Of a stretch of 64,000 nucleotides of DNA, positions 50,551 through 60,431 are shown one piece after another. Origin of the DNA: Pseudomonadota bacterium (GTDB lineage: Bacteria > Pseudomonadota > Gammaproteobacteria > Xanthomonadales > Xanthomonadaceae); the NCBI GenBank assembly GCA_023419315.1, contig JAEZYE010000009.1, positions 62,001 to 126,000 of the forward strand, in the 5' to 3' direction. The notes under the pieces were generated by a model. That model was not told where the DNA came from. It searched no databases and saw nothing but the letters and a program-made list of their open reading frames with translations. The translations under genes and the position numbers were made by a program. Within the stretch, counting starts at the first letter, position 1, and every line of letters starts with the position of its first letter.

Positions 50551-52407
50551 ATGTTCCGCTTCTTCGAAAAACGCATCGATCCGTATCCGGCCGGCGAGCC
50601 GACCACGCCGCCGCGCACGCTGTTCGCGTTCCTGCTGCACTACTCGCGGCCGCTGGTGCCGTGGCTGATCGTGATGTCCGTGCTGACCGGCACGATCTCC
50701 GCGCTGGAAATCCTGTTCTTCGATTTCATGGGCGATCTGGTCGATTGGCTCGGCAAGGCGGATCGCGCCACCTTCTTCGACACACACGGCGCCACACTGT
50801 GGGGCATGGCCGCCATTGTCGTGGTGGTGTTCCCGCTGCTGGTGCTGGTGCAGTCGCTGATCATCCACCAGACGATCTGGGGTAACTACCCGATGATCGC
50901 GCGCTGGCAATCGCACCGGTATCTGCTGCGCCAGAGCGTGTCGTTCTTCCAGGACGAGTTCGCCGGCCGCATCTCGCAGAAGATGATGCAGACCTCGCTG
51001 TCCATTCGCGAGACGGTGATGAAGCTGATGGACGTATTCGTGTACGTCGTCGTCTACTTCGTCGGCACCGTCGTGCTGGTCGGCCAGGCCGATATCCGCC
51101 TGGTGCTGCCGCTGGTGCTGTGGCTGGGCGGCTACCTCGGCATCCTGTTCTGGTTCGTGCCGCGCCTGCAGCGCATTTCGATGGCCCAGTCCGATGCACG
51201 CGCGCAGATGACCGGACGCATCGTCGACAGCTACACGAACATCCAGACCATCAAACTGTTTGCCCATACCATGCGCGAGCAGGACTACGCGCGTGATGCG
51301 ATGGGTGAGTTCATGGTCACCGTGCACACGCAGATGCGGCTGGTGACGCAGCTGACCGTCAGCCTGCATTTCATCAACGCGCTGCTGCTGGCCGGCATCG
51401 GCGGCATTGCCGTCTTCGCCTGGCAGCAGGGCTCACTGTCACTCGGCGCGATTGCCGTCGCGATTGCATTGGTCATGCGCATCCGTTCGATGTCGGACTG
51501 GATCCTGTGGGAAGTCGCCGGTCTGTTCGAAAACATCGGCACGGTGCAGGACGGCATGCAGACGCTGGCCCAGCCGCTGGCGATCACCGATGCAGCCGAT
51601 GCGCGCGAGCTGCAGGTCCCGCGCGGCGAAATCCGTTTCGAACACCTGCAGTTCCACTACGGCAAGAAGCAGGCGAAGGTGATCCAGGATCTGTCGCTGG
51701 CGATCCGTCCCGGCGAAAAGGTCGGCATCGTCGGGCGCTCCGGCGCGGGCAAGTCCACGCTGGTGAACCTGCTGCTGCGTTTCTACGATCTGGAAGGCGG
51801 CCGCATCCTCATCGACGGCCAGGACATCGCGCAGGTGACACAGGAATCACTGCGCGGGAACATCGGCATGGTGACGCAGGACACCTCGCTGCTGCACCGC
51901 TCGATCCGCGACAACATCCGCTACGGACGTCCGGACGCGGATGATGCCGCCATCGTGGAAGCATCACGACGCGCGCATGCCGACGAATTCATCAGCACGC
52001 TGACCGACGCCAAGGGCAACCGCGGTTATGAAACGCTGGTCGGCGAACGCGGCGTCAAGCTTTCCGGCGGGCAACGGCAACGCGTGGCGATCGCGCGCGT
52101 ACTGCTGAAGGACGCACCGATCCTCGTGCTGGATGAAGCGACCTCGGCATTGGATTCGGAAGTCGAAGCCGCCATCCAGGAACAGCTCTACGCACTGATG
52201 GAAGGCAAGACGGTGATCGCCATTGCGCATCGCCTGTCCACCATCGCCGTGCTGGATCGTTTGGTGGTGATGGACGAGGGACGCATCATCGAGACCGGCA
52301 GCCACGACGAACTGCTGGAACAGGACGGGCTCTACGCCGCCTTGTGGCGTCGCCAGTCGGGCGGCTTCATCGGCCTGGATCTGACCGAAGCCAGCGAGCC
52401 GGCATGA
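50551..52407 (+). CDS. ABC exporter, fused TMD-NBD
   Basis: A 618-residue half-transporter that works as a dimer. The N-terminal ~330 residues are the six-helix ABC exporter membrane domain. The NBD (about 350-600) has Walker A VGRSGAGKSTL, Q-loop MVTQDTS, the LSGGQRQR signature, Walker B PILVLDEATSAL and the IAHRLST switch His. It fits the MsbA/MDR-type exporters; substrate unknown. ATG 50551 has GGAAAGGA 7-8 bases upstream, better than the ATG at 50530. Confidence 0.93.
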   Translation: MFRFFEKRIDPYPAGEPTTPPRTLFAFLLHYSRPLVPWLIVMSVLTGTISALEILFFDFMGDLVDWLGKADRATFFDTHGATLWGMAAIVVVVFPLLVLVQSLIIHQTIWGNYPMIARWQSHRYLLRQSVSFFQDEFAGRISQKMMQTSLSIRETVMKLMDVFVYVVVYFVGTVVLVGQADIRLVLPLVLWLGGYLGILFWFVPRLQRISMAQSDARAQMTGRIVDSYTNIQTIKLFAHTMREQDYARDAMGEFMVTVHTQMRLVTQLTVSLHFINALLLAGIGGIAVFAWQQGSLSLGAIAVAIALVMRIRSMSDWILWEVAGLFENIGTVQDGMQTLAQPLAITDAADARELQVPRGEIRFEHLQFHYGKKQAKVIQDLSLAIRPGEKVGIVGRSGAGKSTLVNLLLRFYDLEGGRILIDGQDIAQVTQESLRGNIGMVTQDTSLLHRSIRDNIRYGRPDADDAAIVEASRRAHADEFISTLTDAKGNRGYETLVGERGVKLSGGQRQRVAIARVLLKDAPILVLDEATSALDSEVEAAIQEQLYALMEGKTVIAIAHRLSTIAVLDRLVVMDEGRIIETGSHDELLEQDGLYAALWRRQSGGFIGLDLTEASEPA

Positions 52408-52459
52408 AGCCTTGGCCCCGCTTCCCGTTGAACGGAGGCGGGGCGCAGATGCGCGGCGG

Positions 52460-52897
52460 CTACTGCAGCCAGCCGCGCTCCGCCGCACGCAGCGCGTAGC
52501 GCCACAGCAGCAGTGCGATCACGACGACCAGAACCGGCATCACCAGGCCGCCCGCACCGTACGCCTCCCACGCGGGCGTGGTGACGTAGGCGCCGATCAT
52601 CTGCGCCAGCACCGCCAGCAACGACACGAAGAACATCGTCACTGCCCAGCGCTTCTTCGCGAGCAACCCGATGGCACCCAGCACGCCGCCGAATACGCCG
52701 ATGGCGAACGCCACGTTCAACCATGCGGGCGTCGCTTCATGAACGCGGCGCTGCGCCTCGGTCAACGCGGCGAGCTGTTCGGCCCCCATGTTGATCTGCA
52801 TCCAGAAAAACGCGACGCCGACCAGGTTCCAGATCAGCGCGATCAGTCCGACCAGCAGCAGATGCTTCGGACGTGGTGTTTCCGGGATCCCGTTCAT
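52460..52897 (-). CDS. Small integral membrane protein, four predicted helices
   Basis: A 145-residue protein of unknown family. Hydrophobic segments are at LLLVGLIALIWNLVGVAFFW, WLNVAFAIGVFGGVLGAIGL, VTMFFVSLLAVLAQMIGAYV and LVMPVLVVVIALLLW. It resembles small sugar-transporter-like or DUF-type membrane proteins, but I see no diagnostic motif. Convergent with the ABC exporter. Confidence 0.7.
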   Translation of the reverse strand: MNGIPETPRPKHLLLVGLIALIWNLVGVAFFWMQINMGAEQLAALTEAQRRVHEATPAWLNVAFAIGVFGGVLGAIGLLAKKRWAVTMFFVSLLAVLAQMIGAYVTTPAWEAYGAGGLVMPVLVVVIALLLWRYALRAAERGWLQ

Positions 52898-52984
52898 GTG
52901 GCCTCCCCAGGCACGATGGCGGGACGAGCATACTCCCGCCGATCTGTCATCGGGCTTACGGCCTGCGTCGCATCGGCCGCAGGC

Positions 52985-54301
52985 CTATCGCGTGGGCGCC
53001 GCTGCCGGCGCCAGACGCCAGATCACGTTGCCGACATCATCGGCGACCAGCAGCCCGGCACGATGATCGAACCCCACGCCGACCGGACGCCCACGCGCGT
53101 TGCCCTCGTCATCGAGGAAGCCGGTCAGCACATCGATGGGCGTGCCTTGCGGTTTGCCTCCATCGAATCGCACGAACACCACTTTGTAGCCGACCGGGTT
53201 GGAACGGTTCCACGATCCATGCAGTCCGATGAACGCGCCTGCGTCGAACGGCGGTGCCCATCCTTGCGCGGGCGCGAACGCCAGCCCCAACGCGGCGACG
53301 TGCGCCCCCAGCGCGTAATCGGGCGGAATCGCGCGCGCAACGAGATCCGCACGCTGCGGCTTCACGCGTGTATCGACGTGCTGTCCGTAATAGCTGTAAG
53401 GCCATCCGTAGAAAGCCCCGCGCCGCACTTCGGTGAGATAGTCGGGGACGAGTTCGTCGCCGATTTCGTCGCGCTCGTTGACCACCGCCCACAGCGCGCC
53501 GGTCTGCGGTTGCCACGCCAGTCCGACCGGATTGCGCAGGCCCGAAGCGTACACGCGACGCTGGCCGGTCGCGATGTCGATCTCCAGCACGGCCGCGCGA
53601 TCGGTTTCGTTCTCCATGCCGTTCTCGCCGACATTGCTGTTCGAGCCGATGCCGGCATACAGCCGCTTTCCGTCCGCGCTGGCCACCAGACTCTTCGTCC
53701 AGTGGTGGTTGATCGGGCCGCCGGGCAGATCCGCCACTTTCACCGGCACTTCGGCGATGCGCGTTTCGCCCTCCCGATACGGCACGCGCACGATGGCGTC
53801 GGCATTGGCGATGTACAACTGATCGCCCACCAGCACCATGCCAAACGGCGAATGGAGATTCGACAGGAACACCTCGCGGACTTCGGCGACACCGTCTGCA
53901 TCGGCATCGCGCAGCAAGGTGATCCGATTTGCGCTGGGCACGCCGGCGCCGGCCTTCTTCATGGTCCGCTTCATGAACCAGCTGCGCAGACCGCCTTTTT
54001 CCGCCAGTTTGGGGGGCGCATTCGTCTCGGCCACCAGCACGTCGCCATTGGGCAGCACGTACAGCCAGCGCGGATGATCCAGCCCGTCCGCGAATGCGGT
54101 GAGCGTCAAGCCCGGCGCGGGTTCGGGTTGCGCACCGTCGCGCCATCCGACAGCAGGCGCGATGTTGACCGTCGGAATCCATTGACGGTCGGCTTTGGGC
54201 AACTGCGGCGACGGGCCGATCTCATTGACGGGCGTCGGCGTCGTCTGCGCGCACGCCATCGGCATCAACAGCAGCAAGCCCAGGACGGCGAGATGGCGCA
54301 T
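52985..54301 (-). CDS. PQQ-type sugar (sorbosone) dehydrogenase-like lipoprotein
   Basis: A 438-residue exported six-bladed beta-propeller. The signal peptide ends in a lipobox (LLLLMPMAC). Family motifs include DGLDHPRWLYVLPNGDVLVAET, NLHSPFGMVLVGDQLYIAN, NPVGLAWQPQTGALW and HGSWNRS near the C-terminus (DDVGNVIWR). This group (L-sorbosone dehydrogenase/glucose-sorbosone family) often binds PQQ; substrate and cofactor are unproven. ATG 54301 gives the signal peptide. Confidence 0.88.
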   Translation of the reverse strand: MRHLAVLGLLLLMPMACAQTTPTPVNEIGPSPQLPKADRQWIPTVNIAPAVGWRDGAQPEPAPGLTLTAFADGLDHPRWLYVLPNGDVLVAETNAPPKLAEKGGLRSWFMKRTMKKAGAGVPSANRITLLRDADADGVAEVREVFLSNLHSPFGMVLVGDQLYIANADAIVRVPYREGETRIAEVPVKVADLPGGPINHHWTKSLVASADGKRLYAGIGSNSNVGENGMENETDRAAVLEIDIATGQRRVYASGLRNPVGLAWQPQTGALWAVVNERDEIGDELVPDYLTEVRRGAFYGWPYSYYGQHVDTRVKPQRADLVARAIPPDYALGAHVAALGLAFAPAQGWAPPFDAGAFIGLHGSWNRSNPVGYKVVFVRFDGGKPQGTPIDVLTGFLDDEGNARGRPVGVGFDHRAGLLVADDVGNVIWRLAPAAAPTR

Positions 54302-54367
54302 GGTGATGTTCCGTGGCGGTTCTGCCGCATGCTGGACTGCGCGGCGCGAACGCGACGTCAAGGCAGC

Positions 54368-54562
54368 TCAGGCATCGTCCTGGCTGCGGACGTGCACGAT
54401 CGCCGCGCCTTCTTCGTCGATGCGCATGGCGATCTCGATGGGCCGGCAACAGACCTGGCAATCTTCGATGTAGTCCTGATCGCCGGCCGATTCATCGACG
54501 AAGAGCGTGATCACTTCACCGCAGTACGGGCAGTCGATGTCGATGGCAGGCAGGTCGGGCAT
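54368..54562 (-). CDS. CPXCG-motif cysteine-rich small protein
   Basis: A 64-residue protein with IDCPYCGEVITLFVDESAGDQDYIEDCQVCCRPIEI, i.e. a C-P-x-C-G knuckle plus C-x2-C-C, expected to bind zinc. It matches the 'CPXCG motif' family common in Proteobacteria. Start ATG 54562 follows the DUF3247 stop by 8 bases. Function unknown. Confidence 0.9.
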   Translation of the reverse strand: MPDLPAIDIDCPYCGEVITLFVDESAGDQDYIEDCQVCCRPIEIAMRIDEEGAAIVHVRSQDDA

Positions 54563-54570
54563 GCGCGTGC

Positions 54571-54858
54571 TCAGGAAGAGCCGAGTCGCACCACCGAGGC
54601 GATGCGATCCATCCACAGGTAATGCGTGCGTTCGTCGTCATTGCGATCCTCGACGCGCACCACCGCATTGAAGCCTTCGTTGCCTTCGGAATCGCGGAAC
54701 ACCTGCACGCTGGGTCGCATGGACACGGTGCCCACCACGACATTGCCATCCACCAGATGCAGTTCCACCACCGCCTCGTCGGGCAACTCCTGCACCAGGG
54801 CTTCGACACGCGCGATATCGGCCTGGTGTGTGTAGAGATGATCGGGTGACTGGATCAT
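54571..54858 (-). CDS. DUF3247 family protein (SM-like fold)
   Basis: A 95-residue protein close to the Xanthomonad DUF3247 family, whose fold has been described as SM-like. Features are YTHQADIARVEALVQELPDEAVVELHL, VFRDSEGNEGFNAVVRVED and LWMDRIASVVRLG. ATG 54858 has AGGAG 8 bases upstream; ATG 54873 is a second candidate. It precedes the CPXCG gene on the same strand. A role in RNA binding is only suggested by the fold. Confidence 0.87.
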   Translation of the reverse strand: MIQSPDHLYTHQADIARVEALVQELPDEAVVELHLVDGNVVVGTVSMRPSVQVFRDSEGNEGFNAVVRVEDRNDDERTHYLWMDRIASVVRLGSS

Positions 54859-54901
54859 GGAGCGCTCCTGCATAAGCCGGCTCCACTCTAGTCCGCGGGC
54901 G

Positions 54902-55606
54902 CTAAACCGCCGTGAAAGTGCCAACGTTGGTGTCCAGCAGCTTGAGCAGTTCGCGTGCGGCGGGCTCCGATGATGCCGGGTTCTGTCCGGTCACCAGGCG
55001 TCCATCCACTTGCACATGCGGTTTGAACGCAGCGCCCGCGCTGTAAAGCGCACCTTGTGCCTTCAATGCGTCCTCAAGCAGGAACGGCACCACGTCGGTC
55101 AATCCCGCCGCCTGCTCCTCTTCATTGCTGAAGCCGGTGACGCGGCGGTCCTTGACCAGCGGCTGGCTCAGCGCACCGTGCGCATTGCGCAACACCGCGG
55201 GGCCGTGGCATACCGCGGCCACCGGCTTGCCCGCTGCGAAATTCTTCTCGATGAGTTGCAATGAATCGGCGTCGTCGACGAGATCCCACAACGGGCCGTG
55301 TCCGCCGGGATAGAAGATCGCGTCCACTTCGGCATCGACGACGTCTGCGAGGCGTTGCGTCTGCGCAAGCGCCGCAATCGCGGCCGTGTCGTTGTTGAAG
55401 CGCAGGGTGGCCGGTGTCTGCGCATCGGCGGCATCGCTCTTCGGATCCAGTGGCGGCTGCCCGCCCTTTGGCGAAGCCAGCAGCACTTCGGCGCCGGCAT
55501 CCTTGAAAACGTAATAGGGCGCGGCGAATTCCTCCAACCAGAATCCGGTCTTTTCGCCCGTCTCGCCGAGCCTGTCGTGCGAGGTGAGCACCATCAGGAT
55601 TTTCAT
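54902..55606 (-). CDS. DJ-1/PfpI-family protein (class I glutamine amidotransferase-like)
   Basis: A 234-residue protein of the ThiJ/PfpI superfamily. The nucleophile elbow is AAVCHGPAVLR, with a His after Cys. The N-terminus MKILMVLTSHDRLGETGEKTGFWLEEFA and YPGGHGPLWDLV are characteristic of the HSP31-like chaperone/glyoxalase III branch. Activity (glyoxalase, deglycase or chaperone) is not settled. ATG 55606 is chosen. Confidence 0.9.
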   Translation of the reverse strand: MKILMVLTSHDRLGETGEKTGFWLEEFAAPYYVFKDAGAEVLLASPKGGQPPLDPKSDAADAQTPATLRFNNDTAAIAALAQTQRLADVVDAEVDAIFYPGGHGPLWDLVDDADSLQLIEKNFAAGKPVAAVCHGPAVLRNAHGALSQPLVKDRRVTGFSNEEEQAAGLTDVVPFLLEDALKAQGALYSAGAAFKPHVQVDGRLVTGQNPASSEPAARELLKLLDTNVGTFTAV

Positions 55607-55687
55607 GATCACGCCATCTTCGTGGGGAGCGGAGAAGCTAACCACCCGCGCGCTAAGCGCGGGTGATTGCGCTCCCGGGGATGCGTA

Positions 55688-56593
55688 TCAGCCCTGCTTG
55701 ATGCGGTGGCCGCCAAACTCGTTGCGCATGGCCGAGAGCAGCTTGTCGGCGAAGGAATCGTCCTCGCGCGAGCGCAGGCGTTCGAGCAGCGACATCGTGA
55801 TGACCGGCGCGGAGACATCGAGATCGATCGCTTCGGCGACGGTCCAGCGACCTTCGCCGGAATCCTCAACGTAGGGCGCGATGCCGGCCAGCGTTGGATT
55901 CTTGCGCAATGCATCGGCGGTCAGATCGAGCAACCACGAGCGCACCACGCTGCCATCGCGCCAGATATCCGCCACCTGTTGCAGATCCAGCGCGAAGGCT
56001 TCCTTGCGCTGCATGATCGCGAAGCCTTCCGCGAACGCCTGCATCATTCCGTACTCGATGCCGTTGTGGATCATCTTGGTGAAGTGGCCGGCGCCGCCGG
56101 GTCCGACGCGTCCCCAGCCGCGATCCACAGCGGGCGCGAGCGTGGCGAAAATCGGGCGCAGGCTTTCCACCACCGCGACGTCGCCACCAATCATCAGGCT
56201 GTAGCCTTCCTTCAATCCCCAGACGCCGCCGCTGGTGCCGACATCCACGTAATGCAGTCCGGCATCGCGCAGGCGTTCGCCACGCCGCTGGGTTTCCTTG
56301 TAGTTGGAGTTGCCGCCGTCGATGACGATGTCACCCGCGGCCAGCAACGGAAGCAACGTATCAAGCGTGGCATCGACGATGGCGCCGGCCGGCACCATCA
56401 GCCAGACGATGCGCGGCGCCGGCAGCGCGGCAAGCACGGTTTCCAGCGATTCGCCGACGGCAATGCCGCGTGCGGCCGCCTGTTCGCGTGCCGATGCCCC
56501 GGCGTCATAGCCGTGCACGCGATGACCGCCGCGCACCAGCCGTTCCGCCATGTTGGCGCCCATGCGGCCGAGACCGATCATTGCCAGTTCCAT
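55688..56593 (-). CDS. gnd: 6-phosphogluconate dehydrogenase, decarboxylating (short form)
   Basis: It oxidises 6-phosphogluconate to ribulose-5-phosphate with NAD(P). The 301 residues represent the short family, while E. coli Gnd has 468. Motifs are MIGLGRMGANMAERLVRGG, DGGNSNYKETQRR, DVGTSGGVWGLKEGY and the GAGHFTKMIHNGIEYGMMQ active-site stretch. It starts at ATG 56593. Confidence 0.94.
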   Translation of the reverse strand: MELAMIGLGRMGANMAERLVRGGHRVHGYDAGASAREQAAARGIAVGESLETVLAALPAPRIVWLMVPAGAIVDATLDTLLPLLAAGDIVIDGGNSNYKETQRRGERLRDAGLHYVDVGTSGGVWGLKEGYSLMIGGDVAVVESLRPIFATLAPAVDRGWGRVGPGGAGHFTKMIHNGIEYGMMQAFAEGFAIMQRKEAFALDLQQVADIWRDGSVVRSWLLDLTADALRKNPTLAGIAPYVEDSGEGRWTVAEAIDLDVSAPVITMSLLERLRSREDDSFADKLLSAMRNEFGGHRIKQG

Positions 56594-56629
56594 AGTGACT
56601 CCTTGGTTGTTCAAACGATTCGATGCAAC

Positions 56630-57343
56630 TCAATGCGGGGACAGCAGCCATTCGCGCAGCAGCGCGGAGGTTTCCTCCGGCTTCTCAAGCGGAGGCAGAT
56701 GACCACAACGCGTGAAGACATGCAGTTGTGAATGCGGGATCAATGCGTGCAGGCGACGCGATTCCTCGGGCGGGGTCATCCGATCATCCTCACCTACCGC
56801 GATGAGCGCCGGCCGATCCAGCGAGCGCAACATGGCGCGCGAATCGGGGCGTTCGAGAATGGCGCGCTGCTGCCGCAGGAATGCTTCGCGACCCACGCGC
56901 TGCGCCATTGCCATCACCACTTCGCCGACCTCACCCTCGGCATGATCGGCGTGCACGAGTTGCGGCAGCAGTTTCCGGGTGACGCCGGCGAAGCGGCCGC
57001 TTTCGGCCATTGCCAGGCTGGCGCGACGGACAGCCGCGCGTTGCGGCGTATCCACGCTGGCGCTGGTCGCCAGCAGCGCCAGCCGGCTCACGCGCTGCGG
57101 GGCCTGGCGCAGGATTTCGAAGGCCACGTAGCCGCCCATCGACAGCGCGGCCAGCGCGAAACGTTCCGGCGCAGCGGCCAGGACCCGGCGCGCCATCGCT
57201 CCGATGTCGGCATCGCGTGTCAGGTCGGGCACCTGTGTATCGGCCACATCGGCCAGGGCATCGCGTTGATCGCGCCAGAGCCGTTCGTCGCAGAGCAGGC
57301 CGGGCAACATGAGCAGCGGCGTGCGGGTCGGGGAGGAAGCCAT
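56630..57343 (-). CDS. Alpha/beta hydrolase
   Basis: A 237-residue hydrolase. LLMLPGLLCDERLW is the oxyanion-loop opening, LAALSMGGYVAFEI holds the Ser nucleophile, VGEDDRMTPPEES the acid, and FTRCGHLPPLEKP the catalytic His. Substrate unknown. ATG 57343 is chosen; a start at 57412 would add 23 unconserved residues. Gap to gnd 36 bases. Confidence 0.9.
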   Translation of the reverse strand: MASSPTRTPLLMLPGLLCDERLWRDQRDALADVADTQVPDLTRDADIGAMARRVLAAAPERFALAALSMGGYVAFEILRQAPQRVSRLALLATSASVDTPQRAAVRRASLAMAESGRFAGVTRKLLPQLVHADHAEGEVGEVVMAMAQRVGREAFLRQQRAILERPDSRAMLRSLDRPALIAVGEDDRMTPPEESRRLHALIPHSQLHVFTRCGHLPPLEKPEETSALLREWLLSPH

Positions 57344-57450
57344 GCCGCGAATTTTAGCCGGGCCGGCGCGCCTGTCGCCCAGACGGTCCATTCCACGGGC
57401 GCAAGACGTCACCGGGTGTAGGCTGCGCCGGTCATTCCTGGGCGGCCGCC

Positions 57451-58338
57451 ATGCGCATCCTCATCAGCGGGGGAACCGGCTTCATCGGGCGCGCTGTATG
57501 CGAGCAGCTGCGTCCGGGCGGGCATCGCGTGACCGTGTGGAGTCGCGATCCGCGCCATGCGGCCGGCATGCCGGAAGGCGTCCACCTCATCCAGGATCTC
57601 GCCGAAGCCAACGACATCGACGCCGTCATCAATCTCGCCGGCCAGCCTCTGGTCGGACAACGCTGGACCGCACGACGGAAGCAGGCAATCCGGCAGTCGC
57701 GCATCGGCACCACCGAAAAGCTGATGCGCTGGATCGCCACGCAGGTGAACCGGCCGCATGTGCTGGTCTCCGGTTCGGCGATTGGCTATTACGGCTCGCG
57801 CGGCGATGTGCCGTTGGACGAGTCCGCCGCGCCTGGCGACGATTTCGCGGCGCGTCTCTGTCGCGACTGGGAGCACGCCGCGATGGAAGCCGAATCGCTG
57901 GGCCTGCGTGTCTGCCGGTTGCGGACCGGCATCGTCCTGGGTCCGCAAGGCGGTGCGCTGAAACAGATGCTGCCGCCGTTCCGGCTCGGTCTGGGCGGCC
58001 CCATCGGCCGCGGCGACGCGTGGTTCAGCTGGATCCACCGCGAAGACATCGCACGTTTCATCGTGTGGCTGATTGAAAACGACGATGCCGGTGGCGCCTA
58101 CAACGCAACGTCACCGCATCCGTTGCCGCAGCGCGAATTCGCCGCCACGCTCGGGCGCGTGCTGCACCGGCCGGCCTTCCTGCCGACGCCGCGCTTCGCG
58201 CTGAAGTTACTGTTCGGCGAGGGCGCCGAACTGCTGCTCGCCAGCCAGCGCGTGCTGCCCGTGCATGCAATCGCGGATGGGTTCACCTTCCGCCATCCAC
58301 GACTGCAGCCGGCGCTGGAGCATCTGCTTTGCCGCTGA
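57451..58338 (+). CDS. TIGR01777-family NAD-dependent epimerase-like protein
   Basis: A 295-residue extended SDR protein. The Rossmann motif is ISGGTGFIGRAVCEQL, followed by VINLAGQPLVGQRWTARRK (family hallmark), SGSAIGYYG and FSWIHREDIARFI. E. coli YfcH belongs to this family. Function unknown; the C-terminal DUF1731 tail (PTPRFALKLLFGEGAELLL) is complete. Diverges from the hydrolase gene. Confidence 0.93.
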   Translation: MRILISGGTGFIGRAVCEQLRPGGHRVTVWSRDPRHAAGMPEGVHLIQDLAEANDIDAVINLAGQPLVGQRWTARRKQAIRQSRIGTTEKLMRWIATQVNRPHVLVSGSAIGYYGSRGDVPLDESAAPGDDFAARLCRDWEHAAMEAESLGLRVCRLRTGIVLGPQGGALKQMLPPFRLGLGGPIGRGDAWFSWIHREDIARFIVWLIENDDAGGAYNATSPHPLPQREFAATLGRVLHRPAFLPTPRFALKLLFGEGAELLLASQRVLPVHAIADGFTFRHPRLQPALEHLLCR

Positions 58339-58343
58339 ACCGG

Positions 58344-58742
<399 letters not shown>

Positions 58743-58825
58743 GCCACATGCTCCGGTGCGGTGATGCCGGAAATGTGCCGAGCCGGGCATATGCGAGCCG
58801 TGAAAAATCCGGCTGCCATCGCGTG

Positions 58826-59734
58826 TCATGACGGCGCAGCATCGTTGATCCACTGCCGCGGCGCACTGCCGATGCGGCGATGGAACGCCTTCGAGAACGA
58901 TGGCGGGTCCGCGAATCCCAGTTCCATCGCCACCTGCTTGATGGATTGGCCCGCCCGCATCAGGTTCATCGCGATGCTCAACCGCCAGTCCAGTACGTAC
59001 AGCGCCGGCGTCGTGCCTGTCGCACTGCGGAATGCCGCGGCAAACGTGCTGCGCGACATCGCCGCCAGGGCAGCCATCTTTTCCAGGGTCCAGTCCTGTT
59101 CGGGGGCGCTGTGGACCGCCACGAACATGGGCGCCAGGCGCGGATCCGACAGCCCCCGCATCAATCCACGGGTGACGCCCGCCTGCGCAGGGTGATCGAT
59201 GATCCAGCGCAGCACCTGCAACAGCACCACTTCGAACAGACGGTTGGCAAGCAGGCGGGAGCCGCAGCGATTCTGATCCGCTTCCGAGAACAGCAGTCCG
59301 AGCGCGGGTTCCAATCCATCGATCGCCGCGAGCGGCACCGCAACCAGCGATGGCAACGATTGCACGATCGGATTGCGGTCGCCGCCGTCGAACGCGAGCG
59401 TGGCGCAGGTGAAATCCGGTCCATCGCGAGGCGGGTTCACGAACTCATGGTAGCTGGCCTTCGGAAACAGAAGCAGCGTCGGTTCCGTCAGCTGCAGGCG
59501 CTTCAGCCCGCCTTCGTCGCGGTGGCGCAATTCCATCTCGCCGCGTCTGAGTACATGCAGGAACGCACGCCCGGGCTCGGCTTCGAATCGCTGCAGCCCG
59601 CAAATCGTTCCGGTGTGGAAGAGCGATGCGCGCACGTGGAATCGCTCGAAAACACTGGACAGGCGATCGAGCCCCGCCCCCGCCATGGACGGAGCGGGCA
59701 GCTGATCTGATTCGGACGTTTCGACACGTTTCAT
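58826..59734 (-). CDS. AraC-family transcriptional regulator (cupin_6 type)
   Basis: A 302-residue regulator. The N-terminal half is a cupin-like sensor (FHVRASLFHTGTICGLQRF, GRAFLHVLRRGEMEL). The C-terminal ~100 residues hold two HTH motifs (LEKMAALAAMSRSTFAAAFR, IKQVAMELGFADPPSFSKAFHRRIG). It diverges from the carboxymuconolactone decarboxylase-family gene, which it may control. Related regulators sense organic substrates or oxidants. Confidence 0.9.
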   Translation of the reverse strand: MKRVETSESDQLPAPSMAGAGLDRLSSVFERFHVRASLFHTGTICGLQRFEAEPGRAFLHVLRRGEMELRHRDEGGLKRLQLTEPTLLLFPKASYHEFVNPPRDGPDFTCATLAFDGGDRNPIVQSLPSLVAVPLAAIDGLEPALGLLFSEADQNRCGSRLLANRLFEVVLLQVLRWIIDHPAQAGVTRGLMRGLSDPRLAPMFVAVHSAPEQDWTLEKMAALAAMSRSTFAAAFRSATGTTPALYVLDWRLSIAMNLMRAGQSIKQVAMELGFADPPSFSKAFHRRIGSAPRQWINDAAPS

Positions 59735-59743
59735 ATACGTATA
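59734..59743. promoter_or_regulatory. Palindrome at the AraC start codon
   Basis: TATACGTATA is a perfect 10-bp palindrome that overlaps the first base of the AraC start codon. It lies in the 92-base gap to the divergent gene. It may be part of an operator. Only its position and symmetry support this. Confidence 0.35.
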
Positions 59744-59826
59744 CCCACCTTTCGTCCTGACATCCTACCTAAGATGCGCGTCAGCCGCTCATGAGGCGGC
59801 CATCCCCAAACCAACAGGAGTCCACG

Positions 59827-60363
59827 ATGTCACGCATCCCCCTGATCGATCCGACCCAGACCACCGCTGACCGCCAGGTCCTGCTCACCGAAATCCATGC
59901 CGCGTTCGGCACCACGCCCAACATGTTCAAGGCGGTCGCCAATTCTCCCGCTGCGCTCAAAAGCATGTGGGGTTCATTCGGCGCACTCGGCGGCGGCGTG
60001 ATTCCAGCCAAGCTCGGCGAACAGATTGCAGTCGCCATCGCCAACCGCAATGCATGCGAGTACTGCCTGTCCGCGCACACCGCGCTCGGTCGCAAGGCCG
60101 GGGCCACCAGCCAGGAAATGTCGGCGGCGCAACAAGGCCAGTCGGACGATCCGAAGACCGCGGCCGCGCTGAAGTTCGCACTGGGCGTGGTCGAAAGTCG
60201 TGGCGGGATTGCAGGCGAGGAGGTCGAAGCCTTGCGCAGCGCCGGCTTCACTGACGAGGAAATCGTGGAAATCCTCGCGCATGTGGCGCTCAACCTGTTC
60301 ACCAACTACATCAACGTCGCGCTGGATGTGCCGGTCGATTTCCCCGGCGTCAAGTTGCGCTGA
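59827..60363 (+). CDS. Carboxymuconolactone decarboxylase-family protein (AhpD-like)
   Basis: A 178-residue helical protein of the CMD/AhpD group. The active motif is C-x2-C-x3-H in NACEYCLSAHTALG. The opening RIPLIDPTQTT and AAFGTTPNMFKAVANSPAALK, and the end EEIVEILAHVALNLFTNYIN, match the peroxidase-related branch. It probably reduces peroxides through a disulfide. The ATG (59827) follows AGGAG. Divergent AraC regulator. Confidence 0.9.
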   Translation: MSRIPLIDPTQTTADRQVLLTEIHAAFGTTPNMFKAVANSPAALKSMWGSFGALGGGVIPAKLGEQIAVAIANRNACEYCLSAHTALGRKAGATSQEMSAAQQGQSDDPKTAAALKFALGVVESRGGIAGEEVEALRSAGFTDEEIVEILAHVALNLFTNYINVALDVPVDFPGVKLR

Positions 60364-60431
60364 GATGTCCGCGGTGAGTGGTCGTATGTTGCGCCCGCTC
60401 ATCGCATATTCCCATCACCAGGGAGACCGCC

